Shown piece by piece: positions 4,981 through 5,709 of a DNA stretch of 5,709 nt. Position numbers and translations under genes: made by a program. The DNA lies in NCBI GenBank assembly GCA_005883085.1, contig VBAY01000039.1, positions 1 to 5,709 of the forward strand, given 5' to 3'. Source of the DNA: Candidatus Bathyarchaeota archaeon. Its GTDB lineage: Archaea > Thermoproteota > Bathyarchaeia > 40CM-2-53-6. The notes below the pieces were generated by a model, which saw only the letters and a list, made by a program, of their open reading frames with translations, searched no databases and was not told the origin of the DNA. Positions within the stretch are counted from its first letter, which is position 1. Every line of letters begins with the position of its first letter.

Positions 4981-5709
4981 CTACACAGTAGTTAGTGGCC
5001 AAGTAGGTCGTTTCTGACGGTCAGAGATTTCCTGCGGAGAAGAGACTGTCTCAGCCCACTCTACGACAAAGTCAACCAGCTGATGGCGGAGCTCTTCGCC
5101 CTTAGACTGAGACCGTCTAAGGGTCCTGATATTATCGGCGAGTTGAATCGAACCCAACACATCCTTCGTCCATTTCTCAAAATCCCTCCGTCCAATATGG
5201 TACTCCAGAGATTCTAATGGCACGATTTTGAGTGCTTCCAGGAATTCTCCAATTGAGGAGGCGAGTATTCCCGAATATAGTCCAAGACCAGTGTCAAAGT
5301 AGAATGACTTGTCCCTTGGAACCGCCATGATCCCATCTACGGTAGCGTCCGCTTCAACCCTGGTATTAGGCCACAGTCGACTTCCGGGCAGAATCTTTGC
5401 TCGGTCTCCGAGCGTGCAACCCTGCCCTATTATGGCACTATCAATGGTTACGTTGTCGCCCACGATCGCTCGCTCACCGATTATCGTTGATTTCACTGAA
5501 CAATTATTTCCGATTTCCGTATGACGAAACGTAACCGTTTGATCCAAGAATGTGCCTGACCGTATCTGGGAATCTTCTTCCAAGACCGTTCCAGGCTGGA
5601 TCTTAACATCATCTTCAATCTTGGCATCATTGTCGAACCACGACGGACCAGAAATCTGAACACGTTGACCCATCCTGATGTTTCCCCTCACGAAAACCCG
5701 CGGTTTAGA
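4981..5709 (-). CDS. Left-handed beta-helix (hexapeptide) protein with DUF5752-like C-terminus; 5' end outside window
   Basis: The frame is open to the window edge (242 residues visible, counted from 5709), so the true start is probably outside. GTG 5691 and ATG 5673 are only internal candidates. Residues about 7-128 show degenerate hexapeptide repeats such as VRGNIRMGQRVQI, IEDDVKIQPGTVLEED, IGNNCSVKSTIIG and VGDNVTIDSAIIGQG, typical of the left-handed beta-helix tail of sugar-1-phosphate nucleotidyltransferases (GlmU, mannose-1-phosphate guanylyltransferase, archaeal NDP-sugar pyrophosphorylases). After MAVPRD (128-133) comes a different segment, about 134-217, with SFYFDTGLGLYSGILASSIG (135-154), EYHIGRRDFEKW (169-180) and GEELRHQLVDFV (204-215), which I recognise as DUF5752-like. 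A nucleotidyltransferase domain upstream of the helix is likely but unseen; an acyltransferase-like or helix-only protein remains possible. Codons end mostly in T or G, unlike guaAB. Confidence 0.8.
   Translation of the reverse strand, partial: SKPRVFVRGNIRMGQRVQISGPSWFDNDAKIEDDVKIQPGTVLEEDSQIRSGTFLDQTVTFRHTEIGNNCSVKSTIIGERAIVGDNVTIDSAIIGQGCTLGDRAKILPGSRLWPNTRVEADATVDGIMAVPRDKSFYFDTGLGLYSGILASSIGEFLEALKIVPLESLEYHIGRRDFEKWTKDVLGSIQLADNIRTLRRSQSKGEELRHQLVDFVVEWAETVSSPQEISDRQKRPTWPLTTV

Overview
The window looks archaeal, most likely from the TACK side of the Archaea. GMP synthetase is split into two separate subunits, an archaeal arrangement. The pyrophosphatase subunit is of the long type I associate with Crenarchaeota. 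A partial arginyl-tRNA synthetase has archaeal-style motifs. Several genes appear to start with an AT-rich TATA-like element and little or no leader. G+C is about 50-53% in the lines I counted. I cannot name the genus.

Layout, left to right. (1) Bases 1-1128, minus strand: the N-terminal 376 codons of argS, with the 3' end outside the window. (2) A 79-bp divergent spacer with one AT-rich element that could serve both directions. (3) Bases 1208-2410, plus strand: a two-gene membrane operon, a TauE/SafE-family transporter and a DUF1634 protein. They lie in the same reading frame, separated by one stop codon and two sense codons. (4) Bases 2411-3066: a 656-bp stretch without a convincing gene. 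It holds a possible 58-codon ORF with a good ribosome binding site, a 25-bp imperfect direct repeat with a hairpin in one copy, T-tracts and, at its right end, a well-placed archaeal promoter. (5) Bases 3067-4887, plus strand: guaAB (ATP pyrophosphatase) and guaAA (glutamine amidotransferase), 3 bp apart, together making GMP from XMP. (6) A 93-bp convergent spacer with an inverted repeat. (7) Bases 4981-5709, minus strand: the C-terminal part of a protein with a left-handed beta-helix (hexapeptide repeats) followed by a DUF5752-like domain, probably the tail of a sugar-nucleotidyltransferase-like protein whose N-terminus is outside the window.

The genes are mostly housekeeping (translation, purine synthesis, sugar-nucleotide-type chemistry) plus one anion exporter pair. 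I see no mobile element, CRISPR array, tRNA or rRNA. The strongest large-scale signal is not a gene. The plus strand is G- and T-rich to the left of about 3060 and C-rich to the right, whichever strand the genes use, so the strand-composition skew changes sign in or just after the long noncoding gap. I found no clear new multi-gene system.
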